A DNA stretch of 20,553 nt from Clostridiaceae bacterium (GTDB lineage Bacteria; Bacillota; Clostridia; Saccharofermentanales; DTU023). Position numbers and translations under genes: made by a program. The stretch covers positions 1 to 20,553 of the forward strand of contig JAAZJV010000036.1 of assembly GCA_012800135.1 (NCBI GenBank), given 5' to 3'. Of this stretch, positions 13,748 to 20,553 are shown in pieces (position 1 is the first letter of the stretch; the number at the start of each line of letters is the position of its first letter). Under the pieces are notes generated by a model. That model saw nothing but the letters and a program-made list of their open reading frames with translations. It was not told the DNA's origin and did no database searches.

Positions 13748-14598
13748 GACAGCCTACCATTCTTTTTGCCAAGGTACGCTTCAATCACGAGCGGGTTTGA
13801 TTGAATCTCCTCCGGTGTGCCTTTGGCGATAATTTTGCCGTAATTGAGTACCGCAATGCCTTCACAGATGCCCATAACAAGGCGCATGTCGTGCTCGATC
13901 AGCATGATGGCGATCTGGAATTCGTCACGAATTTTTTCGATAGTGCTCATCAACTCTTCAGTCTCGGAAGGATTCATGCCGGCAGCCGGCTCGTCCAAAA
14001 GGAGTAACTTCGGATTGGTGGCCAGTGCGCGAATAAATTCAAGGCGGCGTTGTGCGCTGTACGGCAGCGATCCGGCGCGGTGCGAAGCAAGATGTGTCAT
14101 GTCGAAAATATCGAGAAGCTCCATAGCGCGTTCTTTGGCACGGCGTTCAGATGAGAAGAAAACAGGCAAGCGAAGGACGCCGCTGAACATGCTGTATTTG
14201 ACTTGATTGTGCAAACCGATTTTGACATTGTCTTCAACAGACAGAGAGGGAAAGAGCCGGATATTTTGGAATGTTCTCGCAATACCTGCCTGATTGATCT
14301 GTACCGTAGTCATGTTGGACGTGTCCTTGCCATCTAGCAAGATCGCGCCGCTCGTCGGTTTATAGACTTTTGTAAGCAGATTGAAAATAGTCGTTTTGCC
14401 TGCCCCGTTTGGACCGATCAAGCCGCAAATTTCAGTGCGCCCGACGGCGATATTAAAATCTTCAACGGCCACGAGACCGCCGAAATTGATCCCAAGTCGA
14501 TGGACTTCGAGAATCGGTGTCTTTGCTGTGTCACGCTCAGGGATTATGGATTGACTCGGCAAAGGAACCATTCTTGTCTTTTTAGTTGTCCTGTTCAT
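13741..14598 (-). CDS. livG: Branched-chain amino-acid ABC transporter ATPase LivG
   Basis: 285 residues. Walker A GPNGAGKT is at 62-69, followed by the LivG-typical ARTFQNIRLFPSLSVEDNV, a degenerate signature LPYSAQRRLEFIRAL, Walker B LLLLDEPAAGMNPSE and switch LIEHDMRLVMGIC. The signature reads YSAQ where most LivG proteins have YGQQ, a mild departure in a region already divergent in this family. An extra basic N-terminal stretch of about 27 residues precedes the domain; the start at 14598 is supported by AAGGAG 7 nt upstream and a 4-bp overlap with livM. It works with LivF under the LivH/LivM permease pair. Confidence 0.95.
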   Translation of the reverse strand: MNRTTKKTRMVPLPSQSIIPERDTAKTPILEVHRLGINFGGLVAVEDFNIAVGRTEICGLIGPNGAGKTTIFNLLTKVYKPTSGAILLDGKDTSNMTTVQINQAGIARTFQNIRLFPSLSVEDNVKIGLHNQVKYSMFSGVLRLPVFFSSERRAKERAMELLDIFDMTHLASHRAGSLPYSAQRRLEFIRALATNPKLLLLDEPAAGMNPSETEELMSTIEKIRDEFQIAIMLIEHDMRLVMGICEGIAVLNYGKIIAKGTPEEIQSNPLVIEAYLGKKNGRLSC

Positions 14599-15674
14599 GC
14601 TTCGTCTCCTTCTTCCGCAGGCGGGCGATCATATTTTAGTTTTGTGACTATTCTTTGGTAGAGATGTTGAAGCGTCGTGTTATTTCTGACTAACATGACG
14701 ATGATCAAGATGACGGCATAAACGAGCATACGCACTTCATTAAAGGCGCGCAATAATTCGGGTAAAACGGTCAAGACCGTCGCCGCAATGATGGATCCGC
14801 GGATGTTACCCATGCGGCCTAGGACGACAAAGACAAGCACGAGAATAGACGTGTTAAAGTCAAATTTTCGGGCGACAACGGTGGAATAGTTGAGCGCGTA
14901 CAGAGCGCCTGCCGCGCCGGCCAGCGTTGCAGATGTGACAAAAGCCATCATGCGATATTTCCAGGTGGAGATGCCGACTGACTCTGCTGCGATTTTGTCA
15001 TCTTTAACTGCTTTGATCGCGCGTCCCGCCCTGCTGTTGATGAGGTTTAGGACAATGAACAAAGTGATCAAGATAAGAATAAATCCGGCGGTGAATGTAG
15101 ATATCTTCGTAATGCCGATCGCGCCCATGGGCCCACTTAGAATCACTTTGCCACCTTCGCCGAGATTAAGTGCGTTGGCGCTTTCAGTACTAATTCGGAT
15201 GCCGTTTGCGTCGTAACCGATGTAGATGACGTTGATCACATTCTTAATAATCTCGCCAAACGCGAGAGTGACAATCGCAAGATAGTCGCCTTCAAGTCGC
15301 AGGACAGGAATACCGATAAGGAAGCCAAAGATCCCGGCGACGATGCCGCCAATAATCATAGCCAACGCAAGACGCAACCACGCCGGCGGTGTCGACGTGG
15401 CCGATAACTCCAATAATGTAGAAGTAATAGCTCCGCTAAAGGCGCCCACACTCATAAAACCGGCATGGCCGAGGCTCAATTCTCCGAGCACGCCGACGGT
15501 CAAGTTTAATGAGACAGCCATTACTATATAAACCGTAATGGGGACGAGCTGACCCTGTAGGGCAAAAGAGATTTTGCCGTTAGCGATCAAGATGCGCATA
15601 ATAATATAAGCAACGATGACGAGGCTGTATGTTAGCAAGTTGTCGACGTTATAACGTGTTTTTAAACTTTCCAT
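14595..15674 (-). CDS. livM: Branched-chain amino-acid ABC transporter permease LivM
   Basis: 359 residues with about ten hydrophobic segments. It shows family hallmarks: LTVGVLGELSLGHAGFMSVGAFSGA, PVLRLEGDYLAIVTLAFGEI, and the cytoplasmic loop GRAIKAVKDDKIAAESVGIS that contacts the ATPases, then VLVFVVLGRMGNIRGSIIAA. It forms the membrane channel together with LivH. The ATG lies 2 nt after the livH stop, with an AAGGTG-like site inside the livH end, and its own stop overlaps the livG start. Confidence 0.95.
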   Translation of the reverse strand: MESLKTRYNVDNLLTYSLVIVAYIIMRILIANGKISFALQGQLVPITVYIVMAVSLNLTVGVLGELSLGHAGFMSVGAFSGAITSTLLELSATSTPPAWLRLALAMIIGGIVAGIFGFLIGIPVLRLEGDYLAIVTLAFGEIIKNVINVIYIGYDANGIRISTESANALNLGEGGKVILSGPMGAIGITKISTFTAGFILILITLFIVLNLINSRAGRAIKAVKDDKIAAESVGISTWKYRMMAFVTSATLAGAAGALYALNYSTVVARKFDFNTSILVLVFVVLGRMGNIRGSIIAATVLTVLPELLRAFNEVRMLVYAVILIIVMLVRNNTTLQHLYQRIVTKLKYDRPPAEEGDEA

Positions 15675-15676
15675 GG

Positions 15677-16558
15677 CTACACCTTGACCAATACTTTCTT
15701 CCCGAGCAAGCCGGTTGGTTTAACGAGCAAGATAATGATCAGCACGGCGAAAACGATCGCGTCAGAGAGGTGAGTGGAGATGTAAGCCTTGCCGAGTATT
15801 TCAATAACGCCGAGTAAGATTCCGCCGAGGAATGCACCGGGTATCGATCCTATACCGCCGAAAACCGCGGCCGTAAAGGCCTTAATGCCGGGCATAGCAC
15901 CCGTTGTAGGCATAAGAATCGGGTAAGCGGAGCAGAGCAAAACACCTGCCACAGCAGCAAGTGCGCTGCCAATAGCGAAGGTTATAGAGATCGTCTTATT
16001 TACGCTAATCCCCATAAGCTGGGCGACATCTTTATCTTCAGAGACTGCGCGCATGGCTTTGCCGACCTTTGTTTTGTTGACGATGGTATTCAAAGAGACA
16101 ATGATGATGATACACGCGACAATCGTGACGACAGTTGTGCCTGAAATAATAAGCTTTCCGTCAAAAAGACGAATAGAATTGAAGGGTACGATTGAGGTAA
16201 AGCTCTTCGGATTGGGTGACCAGATGAGAAGCGCCGCGTTTTGTAGAAAATAGCTGACCCCGATAGCCGTGATAAGGACAGCCAAAGACGGTGCCGATCG
16301 CAACGGCTTATACGCAAGTTGCTCGATCAAAATCCCGAGTACAGTACAAACCCCCATTGCGAACAAGACGGAGAGAAGCGGCGGCCAACCGAAGTTGGTT
16401 GTAGCCATAAAGGACATGTAACCGCCGACCATGATGACATCGCCATGGGCAAAATTAAGCATCTTGGCGATGCCGTAAACCATCGTATAACCGAGAGCTA
16501 TGATCGCGTAGATGCTGCCAAGACTTATGCCTGATATCAGATAGGATAAAAAAGCCAT
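15677..16558 (-). CDS. livH: Branched-chain amino-acid ABC transporter permease LivH
   Basis: 293 residues from the ATG at 16558. That start is chosen over the ATG at 16564 because AGGA sits 7 nt before it, versus 1 nt for the earlier one. Hallmarks are LGSIYAIIALGYTMVYGIAKMLNFAHGD at the N-terminus, GKAMRAVSEDKDVAQLMGI in the cytoplasmic loop and AAVFGGIGSIPGAFLGG near the C-terminus, with about eight membrane helices. It is the partner of LivM in the transmembrane pore. A strong stem-loop (16589-16620) separates it from the livK binding-protein gene upstream, so its expression is probably lower than livK. Confidence 0.95.
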   Translation of the reverse strand: MAFLSYLISGISLGSIYAIIALGYTMVYGIAKMLNFAHGDVIMVGGYMSFMATTNFGWPPLLSVLFAMGVCTVLGILIEQLAYKPLRSAPSLAVLITAIGVSYFLQNAALLIWSPNPKSFTSIVPFNSIRLFDGKLIISGTTVVTIVACIIIIVSLNTIVNKTKVGKAMRAVSEDKDVAQLMGISVNKTISITFAIGSALAAVAGVLLCSAYPILMPTTGAMPGIKAFTAAVFGGIGSIPGAFLGGILLGVIEILGKAYISTHLSDAIVFAVLIIILLVKPTGLLGKKVLVKV

Positions 16559-16588
16559 AAACATATCCTAATATACAAATATAAAACA

Positions 16589-16620
16589 GCGTCAGAAAGA
16601 TGTTGCCATCTTTCTGACGC
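16589..16620 (-). terminator. Strong stem-loop between livK and livH (attenuator)
   Basis: A perfect 14-bp stem (16589-16602 with 16607-16620) closes on a 4-nt loop. On the minus strand it is followed by tgttttatattt, a broken U tract. It lies 45 bp after the livK stop and about 30 bp before the livH start. This fits a partial terminator that lets some transcription continue into the permease and ATPase genes. Confidence 0.75.
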
Positions 16621-16664
16621 AAGGGTTGATCACAAATACATGCTTAACATAATACCGTGCTTAA

Positions 16665-17915
16665 TTAATCCATACCAACGTAAACACCGTTCTCGATGAT
16701 CATCCCCTTCGGGGCTTTTGTAACTTCACCTGTTTTTGACCAAGTCATATCATCGCCGGTCAATCCGTTAAATACAAAATCGTTGCCGCTGAATATCCCA
16801 ATAAGCAAATCACACAATTCGCTAGCCGATGTCTCAGCCGTGACATTGCTGTCTTTCAGTGCTTCGTAGATTGCATAGACCGAGTCATAACCGTCGGCGG
16901 CAAACTGGTTCGGTATTTCACCATAGAGGTCTTTATATTTTGCGACAAAGGACACTGTCAGATCATCTGTCGCATCGGCGGCAAATGGGGTCAAGAGCAT
17001 GACACCTTCAGCCAGTTCAGTGTTGAAGTTTTCCATTGTCAAAATGCCGTCCATACCGTCAACGCCGAAGAAGGTCGGCTCATAACCCATCGAATTGGCT
17101 TGTGCCAAAATGAGTGAGGACGGTTCGTAATAAATCGGAAGGAAGATCAAATCGGCTCCGGCTTTCTGCGCTTCCATCAGCTGGACGGAGAAATCGTTTG
17201 CCGTATCATTCGTAAACGTTGTGGTGCTTACAACTTCGAGATTATTATTCGCAGCTTCGCTGATAAATTTATTGTAAATACCTGTAGAGTAGGCATCGGC
17301 ATTGTTGTAGATAATCGCAATTTTTGTACCGAGTCCCTTTTCCTGAATGTACTGCGCCGAAGCAATACCTTGGTTTAGGTCGCTGAAACACATTTGGTAA
17401 ACGTTGTCTTTACCTTCGATAACGGCAGGTGACGAGGCAGAGGGCGTCAGCGTGAAAACACGGTCGTTGTAACTTTCTGCAGATACAGCGATACAAGGAT
17501 CAGTGGTGACGGTTCCTACCAATATTTGCATGCCCCAGTCTTTCAAAGCGTTGTAAGCGTTGACCGATTTTTCCGCGTCGTGCTCATCATCTTGAAAGTT
17601 CAATTCAAACTGCATGCCGCCTAAAGCATTGATTTCATCGACGGCAATTTTAGCGCCGTTGGCCACAGCAACGCCGTACACAGCCGCGCCGCCTGTAAGG
17701 GGGCCAATGCCGCCCAATTTAATAGGCGCTACGTCGACCGACGTTCCCGGTTCCGTCTCGTCTTGTTTGTCCCCTGAGGGCGCTGTGTCTGTTCCGGACG
17801 GTGTTGCCGGCTTGGCAGTATCCGTCGGTTTTGTGGTTTGACCCGCACACCCCACAAGCAGTGCCAGACAGAGCATCAGGGCGACTGCAAAAGCGAAATA
17901 TGATTTTCTCCTCAT
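16665..17915 (-). CDS. livK: Branched-chain amino-acid-type solute-binding lipoprotein LivK
   Basis: 416 residues, the extracellular receptor for the LivHMGF importer. The signal peptide ends in lipobox LVGC with lipidated Cys23, followed by a Thr/Pro/Asp-rich tether to about residue 65. The remainder is a type-1 periplasmic binding fold: IKLGGIGPLTGGAAVYGVAVANGAKIAVDEIN, then the ligand-pocket segment FTLTPSASSPAV, then IAIIYNNADAYSTGIYNKF. Substrates of this family include leucine, isoleucine and valine, but also other amino acids, amides and urea, so specificity is not settled. AGGAG sits 8 nt before the ATG. It is the first gene of the liv cluster. Confidence 0.93.
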   Translation of the reverse strand: MRRKSYFAFAVALMLCLALLVGCAGQTTKPTDTAKPATPSGTDTAPSGDKQDETEPGTSVDVAPIKLGGIGPLTGGAAVYGVAVANGAKIAVDEINALGGMQFELNFQDDEHDAEKSVNAYNALKDWGMQILVGTVTTDPCIAVSAESYNDRVFTLTPSASSPAVIEGKDNVYQMCFSDLNQGIASAQYIQEKGLGTKIAIIYNNADAYSTGIYNKFISEAANNNLEVVSTTTFTNDTANDFSVQLMEAQKAGADLIFLPIYYEPSSLILAQANSMGYEPTFFGVDGMDGILTMENFNTELAEGVMLLTPFAADATDDLTVSFVAKYKDLYGEIPNQFAADGYDSVYAIYEALKDSNVTAETSASELCDLLIGIFSGNDFVFNGLTGDDMTWSKTGEVTKAPKGMIIENGVYVGMD

Positions 17916-17949
17916 TTTCTTTTCTCCTTTTAACTAGTAGGTTTACTAA

Positions 17950-17978
17950 AATATAGTTAAATATGCACGTATTTTGAA
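17950..17978 (-). promoter_or_regulatory. Candidate promoter of the liv operon
   Basis: On the minus strand, TTCAAA (17978-17973) and TATATT (17955-17950) are separated by 17 bp and point toward livK, with the start codon about 35 bp downstream of the -10. The -35 matches the consensus only partly. No T-box or CodY-type box was recognised nearby. Confidence 0.4.
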
Positions 17979-18095
17979 GATTATACGAGCAAAAGTCAAT
18001 CTGCTTACTAACTGAACTATTGTTCCAATCTTCTCGTTTCATTGATGATTTGACGAAAAATAGCATTTTACGGTCAAAAAGCGAGAAAAATAGCA

Positions 18096-18256
18096 GTGTA
18101 AGTTTACACGAAAATGCTGTCAGAGCGCGGGATTGTTGCAATTTTTACATAAGAACGAGGGCGAAAGCATACACACGAATTCTGTCAAGATGTACGGAAT
18201 AGCGGATAATATCATAAAGAAACGAGAGTGAAGTTTACACGAAAAGATGGTCAGAA
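18096..18256. repeat. Degenerate repeat family in the livK-hppA region
   Basis: The 15-mer aagtttacacgaaaa occurs at 18100-18114 and 18231-18245, each followed a few bases later by gtcaga. Looser versions (acacgaattctgtcaaga near 18173 and gacgaaaaa near 18050) lie around them. The first copy is part of a palindrome, GTGTAA-GT-TTACAC (18096-18109). Repeated protein-binding sites are possible. Confidence 0.55.
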
Positions 18257-18287
18257 TCGCTGTTTTTCAGACTTTCCGGTTTAAGCC

Positions 18288-18316
18288 TTGCCATAGACGC
18301 TCATGATGGATTAAAG
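18288..18316 (+). promoter_or_regulatory. Candidate promoter of hppA
   Basis: TTGCCA (18288-18293) and TTAAAG (18311-18316) are spaced by 17 bp and lie about 85 bp upstream of the preferred hppA start. Each hexamer departs from the consensus by one or two bases. Confidence 0.4.
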
Positions 18317-18401
18317 TGTGTTTGTCTGAAAATATGCGCGTTTGCGACTTTATCTAATAATATGCTTATCTGCAGCTGCTTTTATGAAAGGAATGGTGTC
18401 A

Positions 18402-20465
18402 GTGATATCTACTGCTTTGTATATCGCCCTAGGAGGCGGTTTGCTCGCACTGGCGTTTGTCGTTGGTAAAACGAGGTGGATATACCGCCAGGAAGTTACC
18501 AACCCGACGCTTAAAAAAATCGGTGGTCACATCGCTGAGGGTGCCATGGCTTTCCTCTCGCGGGAATACAAGGTGTTAACGCCTTTCATCCTGCTGATCA
18601 CCATTTTGCTGGCCGTTGGCAATCAGGGCGCTCTACGTCTTCAAAGCGTGGCATTCTTGCTGGGCGCTGTTACGTCTGCCTTGGCAGGGTTTATAGGCAT
18701 GCGTGTAGCCACCGCGGCCAATTCTCGTACGACCCAAGCCGCCAATGATAAAGGGCTTAATGCGGCTCTTCAGGTGGCTTTTTCCGGTGGTTCCGTCATG
18801 GGGATGAGTGTCGTGGGACTGGCTTTGATCGGACTGTTTCTGGTGCTATTCTTTGGCATTCGTGTCTACGGTGCCGACGAGGTTACCTTAAATACGGTGA
18901 TCCTGCCGCTGGGCACAGCCTTTTCTCTAGGAGCGTCCTCTACCGCACTCTTTTCTAGAGTGGGCGGCGGTATTTTCACGAAGGCCGCCGACGTGGGCGC
19001 TGACTTGGTGGGCAAGGTCGAAGCCGGCATTCCTGAAGATGATTATCGTAACCCTGCCACCATCGCCGACAACGTGGGAGATAACGTTGGAGATGTAGCC
19101 GGTATGGGTGCCGACCTTTTTGAATCCTTTGTGGGATCTATCGTGGGTTCCATGATCTTGGGACTCAGTTTAAATGCCCACGCTGAACTTAAAATAAAAT
19201 TGATGCTGTTGCCCCTTTTGGTAGCGGCGGTGGGTGTAATCGCTTCCATTGCGGGGACGTTTGCAGTGCGCACCAAACCTGGCAGTGATCCGCAAAAAGC
19301 TCTCAACGCCGGCACTTTCGGTGCTTCAGGCGCGGCAACGGTATTTGTGTTTGTCTTGATGAAAGTGCTCATCGGCGATGAGACCTATGGGAACGTCGGC
19401 ATTTATCACATTTTTGGTGCGACCATTATCGGTCTTATTGCTGGTGTCGTCATAGGGCAGGTCACCGAATACTACACGGGCACGGAAAAAAAGCCTGTGG
19501 TCTCCATTCTTAAAGCTACTGAAACCGGACCTGCTACGACCATCATTACAGGTATTAGCGTAGGCATGCGCAGCGCCTTTCCCACGGTGCTGATAGTTGC
19601 TGCAGCCGTCCTTTGCAGTTATCTATTGGCCGGATTATATGGCGTGGGTATCGCCGCGGTAGGAATGTTGGTGACACTTGGTATCCAGCTTGCGGTAGAC
19701 GCCTATGGACCCATTGCTGACAACGCAGGAGGTTTGGCTGAAATGGCGGAACTGCCCCGATCTGTACGGCAAATTACAGATTCTTTGGATGCTGTGGGCA
19801 ACACTACTGCTGCTATCGGCAAAGGTTTTGCGATTGGTTCAGCAGCGCTAACGGCTATCATACTCTTCTCATCATTCAAGGGTCAGGCGGGGATTGGCAC
19901 AGTAGATATCACGAACACTAATGTCATTGTTGGTATGTTGATAGGTTCGGTGATTCCTTTCCTGTTCTCTTCTCTTACTATGAGTGCTGTGGGCAAGGCA
20001 GCCTATCAGATGATCGCTGAAGTTCGCCGTCAGTTTAGGGAGATGCCCGGCATTTTGGCAGGTATCCAGCCGCCTGACTACCGACGTTGTATTGATATTT
20101 CCACTCAGTCGGCGCTTAAGGAGATGCTGCCGCCGGGGCTAGTGGCTCTGATCGCGCCCGTTCTCGTCGGTTTCTTGGGCGGCAATCAGATGCTGCTTGG
20201 CTTATTGATCGGCGTAACAATCACGGGAGTTGGCTTAGCCATATTTATGTCAAATTCCGGAGGCGCATGGGACAACGCCAAGAAAATGGCAGAAGCAGAG
20301 GAGGAGGGCGGTCGGAGCAGCGAGGCTTATAAAGCAGCCGTAGTGGGCGATACAGTTGGAGACCCATTTAAAGATACTGCCGGTCCCGCTCTTAATATCC
20401 TGATCAAACTCATGTCCATGGTGGCGCTGGTGATAGCGCCAATGCTGCAAGCCTATTGGGGGTAA
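18402..20465 (+). CDS. hppA: Ion-translocating membrane pyrophosphatase, potassium-dependent type
   Basis: This integral membrane enzyme hydrolyses pyrophosphate and pumps H+ and/or Na+ across the membrane. It is about 687 residues with some 15-16 helices, normal for the family. Catalytic signatures are intact: [56 protein letters not shown] and [17 protein letters not shown]. The motif [20 protein letters not shown] (from about residue 466) has Ala and Gly where potassium-independent enzymes have Lys and Thr, marking the K+-dependent subfamily. Whether Na+ or H+ is moved cannot be read with certainty. The start is uncertain: GTG at 18402 has AAAGGA 9 nt upstream, while ATGs at 18384 and 18393 and a TTG at 18342 lack good sites. 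It is divergent from livK. Confidence 0.95.
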   Translation: MISTALYIALGGGLLALAFVVGKTRWIYRQEVTNPTLKKIGGHIAEGAMAFLSREYKVLTPFILLITILLAVGNQGALRLQSVAFLLGAVTSALAGFIGMRVATAANSRTTQAANDKGLNAALQVAFSGGSVMGMSVVGLALIGLFLVLFFGIRVYGADEVTLNTVILPLGTAFSLGASSTALFSRVGGGIFTKAADVGADLVGKVEAGIPEDDYRNPATIADNVGDNVGDVAGMGADLFESFVGSIVGSMILGLSLNAHAELKIKLMLLPLLVAAVGVIASIAGTFAVRTKPGSDPQKALNAGTFGASGAATVFVFVLMKVLIGDETYGNVGIYHIFGATIIGLIAGVVIGQVTEYYTGTEKKPVVSILKATETGPATTIITGISVGMRSAFPTVLIVAAAVLCSYLLAGLYGVGIAAVGMLVTLGIQLAVDAYGPIADNAGGLAEMAELPRSVRQITDSLDAVGNTTAAIGKGFAIGSAALTAIILFSSFKGQAGIGTVDITNTNVIVGMLIGSVIPFLFSSLTMSAVGKAAYQMIAEVRRQFREMPGILAGIQPPDYRRCIDISTQSALKEMLPPGLVALIAPVLVGFLGGNQMLLGLLIGVTITGVGLAIFMSNSGGAWDNAKKMAEAEEEGGRSSEAYKAAVVGDTVGDPFKDTAGPALNILIKLMSMVALVIAPMLQAYWG

Positions 20466-20470
20466 ACAAA

Positions 20471-20553
20471 ATGACAAACAATTACGAACCACATCTTTAT
20501 ATGATCTGCTATCCGAATTCTTCTCTTGTGCTGAGCCAGCTCACTCCCGATGA
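20471..20553 (+). CDS. Start of an unrecognised gene, cut by the window edge
   Basis: An ATG five bases after the hppA stop is preceded by GGGGG at 8 nt, overlapping the hppA end. The visible 27 codons (beginning MTNNYEPHLYMICYP) stay open to the edge and show no signal peptide. The tight spacing suggests co-transcription with hppA. Too little is visible to name a family. Confidence 0.6.
   Translation, partial: MTNNYEPHLYMICYPNSSLVLSQLTPD

Larger units (their letters stand above)
17916..18401. other. Divergent intergenic region between livK and hppA
   Basis: About 485 bp separating two outward-reading genes. It holds the candidate livK promoter (17950-17978), a pair of 15-bp repeats (18100-18114 and 18231-18245) with related degenerate copies, and a candidate hppA promoter (18288-18316). 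No gene is supported in it. Confidence 0.6.

Noticed and set aside
18342..18401. Longer TTG or ATG starts for hppA
   Set aside because: None has a ribosome binding site at good spacing; GTG at 18402 has AAAGGA 9 nt upstream, though the choice stays uncertain.

Overview
The window looks like a stretch of an anaerobic, low-to-medium GC Bacillota (Clostridia-like) chromosome. The evidence is strong AGGAGG-type ribosome binding sites, lipoprotein signal peptides with clear lipoboxes, tightly overlapping transporter operons, and a membrane pyrophosphatase with the potassium-dependent signature. This placement is inferred from gene style and was not tested by phylogeny. No mobile element, CRISPR array, rRNA or tRNA was recognised.

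Layout. (1) 1-309: AT-rich DNA with micro-repeats and one stem-loop. (2) 310-900, minus: a small XRE-type regulator with a perfect inverted repeat upstream. (3) 901-1632: a long gene-poor stretch holding a decayed zinc-ribbon-like coding fragment and a strong sigma-70-type promoter. (4) 1633-8948, plus: a complete peptide/oligosaccharide-type ABC importer (solute-binding lipoprotein, two permeases, two ATPases), followed by a small two-helix membrane protein. (5) 9237-9398: a degenerate duplication of the 3' end of the neighbouring gene, with a 42-bp tandem repeat. (6) 9399-10897, minus: a LiaG-like/LiaF-like membrane pair of the cell-envelope-stress type. (7) 11372-12970, minus: a CPA1-type K+/H+ antiporter with two RCK_C-like modules. 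(8) 13046-17915, minus: a full branched-chain amino-acid importer (livK-H-M-G-F order). (9) 17916-18401: a divergent intergenic region with degenerate repeats and candidate promoters. (10) 18402-20465, plus: an ion-pumping membrane pyrophosphatase (hppA). (11) 20471 to the right edge: the start of an unrecognised gene.

How it fits together. Two nutrient importers dominate. Each is laid out as binding-protein gene, stem-loop, membrane/ATPase genes, which is consistent with overproduction of the binding protein relative to the membrane complex. The plus-strand importer is the most unusual system. Its binding protein carries the usual family-5 halves in swapped order, and both permeases carry extra extracytoplasmic segments, suggesting that binding protein and permeases co-evolved. 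The right half joins amino-acid uptake with cation homeostasis (antiporter, potassium-dependent ion-pumping pyrophosphatase), though no direct regulatory link is visible.
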